DNA from: Oscillospiraceae bacterium
Lineage (GTDB): Bacteria; Bacillota; Clostridia; WRCU01
DNA length: 8,976 nucleotides
Assembly: GCA_009783805.1 (NCBI GenBank)
Contig: WRCU01000042.1
Coordinates: forward strand, 1 to 8,976
Direction: 5' to 3'
Numbering within the stretch: the first letter of the stretch is position 1; each line of letters begins with the position of its first letter. The translations under genes were made by a program, and so were the position numbers. Positions 6,157 through 8,976 of this stretch are shown here, piece after piece. A model generated the notes under the pieces. The model did no database searches and was not told the DNA's origin. It worked only from the letters and a program-made list of their open reading frames with translations.

Positions 6157-7830
6157 ATGGTATATAGGCTGAGGGATAGGCCGGATGACGGCAAGGTAAG
6201 CGAAATCGTCAGGGCATTGGGCGTTAGCGGGTTGGTGGCGGGGGTGCTGCTGGCGAGGGGGGTGACGGGCGCCGAAATGGCGCAAGGCTTCCTGCGCCCT
6301 GACTTGGGGGGGTTGGAAGACCCGCAAAGGCTCCCGGACATCGCCAAGGCGACGGAGCGCATTAGGAAGGCGGTCGAGTCGTCCGAAAAGGTCCTCGTCT
6401 TCGGGGACTACGACGTCGACGGCATAACGGCGACGGCGATCATGGTCGACTACCTCAGGTCGCTGGGATTGGAATCGTCCTACTTCCTCCCTTCCAGGTC
6501 AAACGAAGGCTACGGGCTGACGATGAAGGCGATCGAGTGCATGCCGCTGGACGGGGTGGGGCTCATAATAACCGTGGACTGCGGAACCTCCTCGCTGGAT
6601 GAGGTGAGGCTCCTCAAGGGCATGGGCATCGACACCATCGTTACCGACCACCATGAGTGCGGCGACGCGCTTCCGGAGGCGGTGGCCGTGGTGAACCCGC
6701 ATAGGGCCGACTCCGGGTACGGGTTCAGGAACCTCGTGGGGGCCGGGGTTTCGTTGAAGGCCGTCATGGCCATAAACGAGGCCCTGGGGGCGCGCATGGA
6801 CCTCGAGTGGTACGTCATGCTGGCCGCCATCGGGACGCTCGCGGACTACGAGGCGTTGGTCGGGGAGAACAGGGCCATCGTCAGGGTGGGGCTGGAATAC
6901 GCGAACTCCAAGCCTAGGGCGGAGATCGACGCCATCATGGAGGCGGGGAGGACGAAGTACCCGCTGAGCGCGAAGAAGATGTCGTACCACATAATACCGA
7001 GGCTCAACGCGCTGGGGCGCATCGGCGACCCCAACAGGGCCGTGGAGTTCCTGCTGTCCAAGGAAGCCGCCACGCTTAGGGAGATAGCGTTCCTCATGGA
7101 CAAGGCGAACAGCGAGAGGAAGGCCATAGAGGCCAGGCAGTTCGCCGAGGCGGAGGCCTATGTCGAAGGCAGGGGGATGGGCTCCGACGGGATCATAATG
7201 GTGGTGGGCGAAGGCTGGCATAACGGGGTCTCCGGGATAGTGGCCAAGAAAGTCGCGGCCAAGTATGGCAGGCCATGCTTCGTCATCGCCGTGAACGACT
7301 CGATGGGTAAGGCCTCCGGCAGGAGCGTGGGCGAGTTCGACCTCTTCGCGGCCATGCGCCGTTTCGAAGGGCTGTTCGAGTCGTACGGCGGGCACATGAA
7401 GGCCGTCGGTTTCACGATCAGGGAGGGGGGCATCCCGACCCTGCTCGAAAGGATGCGCGGCGTCGGGTTCGAGGGGTATGGGTCATGCGAGGAGGAGCTG
7501 ACCGTCGACTTGGAGGTCTCGCCCGATGACGTCACGCTGGAGAACGCCGTCGGGCTGAAGGCGCTGGAGCCTTCGGGAAACGGCAGCGAGGAGCCGGTCT
7601 TCATATTGAGGCGCTGCGAGGTGGCCCAGTCATCGCTGGTGGGCAACGGGAACCACCTTTTATTGAGGCTATACGCGGACGGGCGCATCTTCCGCGCGAT
7701 CGGTTTCAACATGCCCGAATGCCTGAGGCGGTGCCGTCAGGGGTCGGTCATCGACGTGATATTCTGCCTGGACGTGGACGACTACGGCGAGAGCGATAGG
7801 GCCCTCCTGCGCATATGCGGCATACCTTGA
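6157..7830 (+). CDS. recJ: Single-stranded-DNA-specific 5'-3' exonuclease RecJ
   Basis: RecJ degrades single-stranded DNA 5' to 3' in recombinational, mismatch and base-excision repair, using Mn2+ or Mg2+. At 557 residues it has the compact form, close to the E. coli enzyme (577) and shorter than the extended Bacillus one. DHH-superfamily motifs in order: Asp84, Asp86 and Asp88 in GDYDVDG; Asp141 in TVDCGT; Asp164-His165-His166 in VTDHHE; Asp230 in GTLADYEALVGENR; PRLNALGR; then the DHHA1 part with GWHNGVSGIVAKK, SGRSVGEFDL and Gly411-Gly412-His413 in YGGHMKAVGF; and a C-terminal OB-like region. Motif IV reads AL where PL is more common, which is a mild variation. The start ATG 6157 has GGAAG at 6144-6148, 8 bases upstream. 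Every metal and active-site position is present, so it should be functional. It begins the conserved recJ-apt-rel order. Confidence 0.95.
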   Translation: MVYRLRDRPDDGKVSEIVRALGVSGLVAGVLLARGVTGAEMAQGFLRPDLGGLEDPQRLPDIAKATERIRKAVESSEKVLVFGDYDVDGITATAIMVDYLRSLGLESSYFLPSRSNEGYGLTMKAIECMPLDGVGLIITVDCGTSSLDEVRLLKGMGIDTIVTDHHECGDALPEAVAVVNPHRADSGYGFRNLVGAGVSLKAVMAINEALGARMDLEWYVMLAAIGTLADYEALVGENRAIVRVGLEYANSKPRAEIDAIMEAGRTKYPLSAKKMSYHIIPRLNALGRIGDPNRAVEFLLSKEAATLREIAFLMDKANSERKAIEARQFAEAEAYVEGRGMGSDGIIMVVGEGWHNGVSGIVAKKVAAKYGRPCFVIAVNDSMGKASGRSVGEFDLFAAMRRFEGLFESYGGHMKAVGFTIREGGIPTLLERMRGVGFEGYGSCEEELTVDLEVSPDDVTLENAVGLKALEPSGNGSEEPVFILRRCEVAQSSLVGNGNHLLLRLYADGRIFRAIGFNMPECLRRCRQGSVIDVIFCLDVDDYGESDRALLRICGIP

Positions 7831-7948
7831 GCCTAGGCCGCATGGGGATGGGGCAATAAGGCACGCGCCCGAGGGGGCGGCACGCCGTGTGATCACCGCT
7901 TATTTTATGGGGCGGGCCGCGCGGCGGGACCTGGAAAGGGGCATACCG

Positions 7949-8470
7949 ATGGACCTTAAGAAAAAGCTGCGGCACGTAATGGACTTCCCCAAGGAAGGGA
8001 TCGACTACATAGACGTCACGACGCTGCTGGCCGACGGCGAGGCCTACGGACATGCCATCGACCTGCTGGCGGAGGCCTCGTCGGGGTTCGGGGGCTTCGA
8101 CGTCGTCGTGGCCCCTGAGTCGAGGGGGTTCATCTTCGGCGCGCCCTTGGCGGCCGCGCTGAGGAAGCCCTTCGTTCCGGCGCGCAAGCCGGGGAAGCTG
8201 CCATGGAGGCGCGTCTCCGCGGAGTACGGCCTGGAGTACGGCACCGACGCGGTGGAGATGCACGCCGACGCTCTGAAGGCCGGCCAGAGGGCGGTCATAG
8301 TCGATGACCTGCTGGCGACCGGCGGCACGGTCGGGGCCGTGGCGGAGCTCGTGGAGGGTCTGGGGGGCGTGGTGGCCGGCATGCTGTTCCTGATCGAGCT
8401 GACCTACCTGGACGGCAGGGCCAAGCTAAGGGGACGCAGGGTGGAGTCGATCATAAGGATGGACGGCTGA
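7949..8470 (+). CDS. apt: Adenine phosphoribosyltransferase
   Basis: Converts adenine and PRPP to AMP and diphosphate (purine salvage, cytoplasm). The 173-residue length is typical (about 170-180). From ATG 7949: the usual N-terminal region LKKKLRHVMDFPKEGI with DVTTLL; PESRGFIFGAPLA, the base-binding region; RKPGKLPW, the flexible loop; YGLEYGTDAVEMH; and the PRPP-binding motif VIVDDLLATGGT at residues 116-127 with Asp119-Asp120. An in-frame GTG at 7889 would add 20 residues that do not belong to the family. ATG 7949 has GGAAAGGGG at 7932-7940, 8 bases upstream, and gives the canonical Apt N-terminus. It follows recJ with a 118-base spacer and precedes the rel gene, the order known from Firmicutes. 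Related phosphoribosyltransferases (for example xanthine) are less likely given the motif set. Confidence 0.93.
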   Translation: MDLKKKLRHVMDFPKEGIDYIDVTTLLADGEAYGHAIDLLAEASSGFGGFDVVVAPESRGFIFGAPLAAALRKPFVPARKPGKLPWRRVSAEYGLEYGTDAVEMHADALKAGQRAVIVDDLLATGGTVGAVAELVEGLGGVVAGMLFLIELTYLDGRAKLRGRRVESIIRMDG

Positions 8471-8492
8471 GGCCCATGGGGCCCATCCCCGG

Positions 8493-8523
8493 TTAAGGAA
8501 TCCCATAAAGAAGCCGATATATA
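8493..8523 (+). promoter_or_regulatory. Possible promoter of the rel gene
   Basis: The stretch from about 8493 to 8540 is the clearest AT-rich patch in the window. TATATA at 8518-8523 could be a -10 box; TTAAGG at 8493-8498, 19 bases upstream, is a poor -35 (3 of 6 consensus bases). Initiation near 8530 would leave a leader of about 30 bases before a GTG start at 8557-8560. Suggestive only. Confidence 0.35.
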
Positions 8524-8544
8524 TCCTTACATCATTTCATGCCT

Positions 8545-8556
8545 AGGGGAAGGGGG
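8545..8556 (+). promoter_or_regulatory. Purine-rich ribosome-binding run that shifts the rel start downstream of ATG 8539
   Basis: AGGGGAAGGGGG at 8545-8556 lies after the in-frame ATG 8539 and just before GTG 8557, GTG 8560 and TTG 8566. ATG 8539 itself has only pyrimidine-rich sequence upstream, with nothing like a Shine-Dalgarno site. Confidence 0.45.
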
Positions 8557-8976
8557 GTGGTGGATTTGGCAACCCTATATGAGAGGCTGATAGGCAATAT
8601 GCGCTCATACGCGTCCCTGGGGGACTTCGGGCCGGTTGAGAGGGCCTATGAGGTCGCGCTGCGCGCGCATGAGGGCCAAAAGAGGGTTTCCGGCGAGCCT
8701 TACATAGACCATCCCCTTGAGGTTGCGATCATACTGTCCGAGTTCGAGATGGACGTGGTCTCCATCGCCGCCGCCATACTGCACGACGTGGTGGAGGATA
8801 CGGACGTGACCGACAAGCAGCTCAGGGCGTGGTTCGGCGGCGAGGTCGCGGTGATAGTCGACGGCGTCACGAAGCTGGAGAAGATAGAGTTCATATCCAA
8901 GGAGGAGCAGCAGGCCGAGAACATGCGCAAGATGTTCGTGGCCATGTCGAAGGACATAAGGGTGATAGTGATAAAG
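8557..8976 (+). CDS. rel: RelA/SpoT-family (p)ppGpp synthetase/hydrolase, 5' part
   Basis: The N-terminal 140 residues of a bifunctional-type stringent-response enzyme; the gene runs off the window. The visible region is the HD hydrolase domain, which removes pyrophosphate from (p)ppGpp. Key residues, counted from ATG 8539 for comparison: Arg49 in QKRVSGEPYIDHP, His58 in that motif, His82-Asp83 in AAILHDVVEDT, then VDGVTKLEKI and ENMRKMFVAMSKDIRVI. The Arg-His-HD spacing (9, 24) matches Rel from Streptococcus as I recall it, so the hydrolase site looks intact up to the cut; its last ligand and the synthetase, TGS and ACT domains lie beyond 8976. The start is GTG 8557 or GTG 8560 by ribosome-binding evidence; ATG 8539 and TTG 8566 are also in frame. 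It is separated from apt by 86 bases that carry a promoter-like AT-rich patch, so it may have its own transcription. Confidence 0.92.
   Translation, partial: MVDLATLYERLIGNMRSYASLGDFGPVERAYEVALRAHEGQKRVSGEPYIDHPLEVAIILSEFEMDVVSIAAAILHDVVEDTDVTDKQLRAWFGGEVAVIVDGVTKLEKIEFISKEEQQAENMRKMFVAMSKDIRVIVIK

Noticed and set aside
6499..7395. Antisense open frame of 298 codons opposite recJ
   Set aside because: The + strand carries all RecJ motifs in this interval; the antisense product is His/Pro/Arg-rich and shows no family features.
7866..7879. CGCCC/GGGCG inverted repeat between recJ and apt
   Set aside because: A five-pair stem in GC-rich DNA without a T-run; expected by chance.
7889..7948. GTG 7889 as start of apt
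   Set aside because: It adds 20 residues outside the Apt family, whereas ATG 7949 has a good ribosome-binding site and yields the typical N-terminus.
8471..8490. Possible terminator after apt (GGGG, CCCAT loop, CCCC)
   Set aside because: Only a 4-pair stem with no T-tract; alternative pairings with the repeated GGCCCAT compete, so no terminator is called.
1..8976. tRNA/rRNA genes, CRISPR arrays, insertion sequences, prophage or attachment sites
   Set aside because: No cloverleaf with CCA-proximal signature, regular repeat-spacer pattern, transposase motif or flanking inverted repeats was seen on either strand.

Overview
The window is a compact, GC-rich stretch with every recognisable gene on the + strand. 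It falls into two blocks. Bases 1-6075 hold a sugar-acid catabolism cluster: the tail of an FGGY sugar kinase, a UxuB/YjmF-type SDR dehydrogenase, 6-phosphogluconate dehydrogenase, a LarA-superfamily nickel-dependent racemase/epimerase, a divergent uronate isomerase, and a sugar isomerase/epimerase TIM barrel. Bases 6157-8976 hold a housekeeping block: recJ, apt and the 5' part of a RelA/SpoT-type gene. No intergenic stretch exceeds about 125 bases. I see no rRNA, tRNA, CRISPR array or mobile element.

The organism is a bacterium. RelA/SpoT and RecJ are of bacterial type, and recJ-apt-rel is a gene order known from Firmicutes such as Bacillus. A high-GC Firmicutes/Clostridia-like genome is therefore my best guess, with modest confidence. 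Codon use is odd for a GC-rich genome: AGG (Arg) and ATA (Ile) are both used freely. This occurs in all the genes, so I see no sign that one block is recently foreign.

The first block reads as one pathway once the LarA homologue is interpreted. D-glucuronate would go to D-fructuronate (uronate isomerase, 3853-5232), then to D-mannonate (SDR oxidoreductase, 119-943). A C2 epimerisation would give D-gluconate (LarA homologue, 2636-3856; D-gluconate 2-epimerase is a known activity in this superfamily). Phosphorylation would give 6-phosphogluconate (FGGY kinase ending at 113), and oxidative decarboxylation would give D-ribulose-5-phosphate (Gnd, 1024-2511). That route would replace the usual mannonate dehydratase/KDG kinase/KDPG aldolase branch, and none of those genes is in the window. 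The reactions are known one by one; their assembly here is inference from co-location. The TIM-barrel protein at 5299-6075 has an intact metal site but no assigned step.

Start sites are tight: AAGGGG just before the SDR, GGAGG before gnd, and an ATGA stop/start overlap between the LarA homologue and uxaC. The exception is the LarA homologue: its family-like N-terminal segment is open from about 2567, but there is no ATG, GTG or TTG in frame between the gnd stop and 2636. The rel gene is preceded by the only clearly AT-rich patch in the window, which looks like a promoter.
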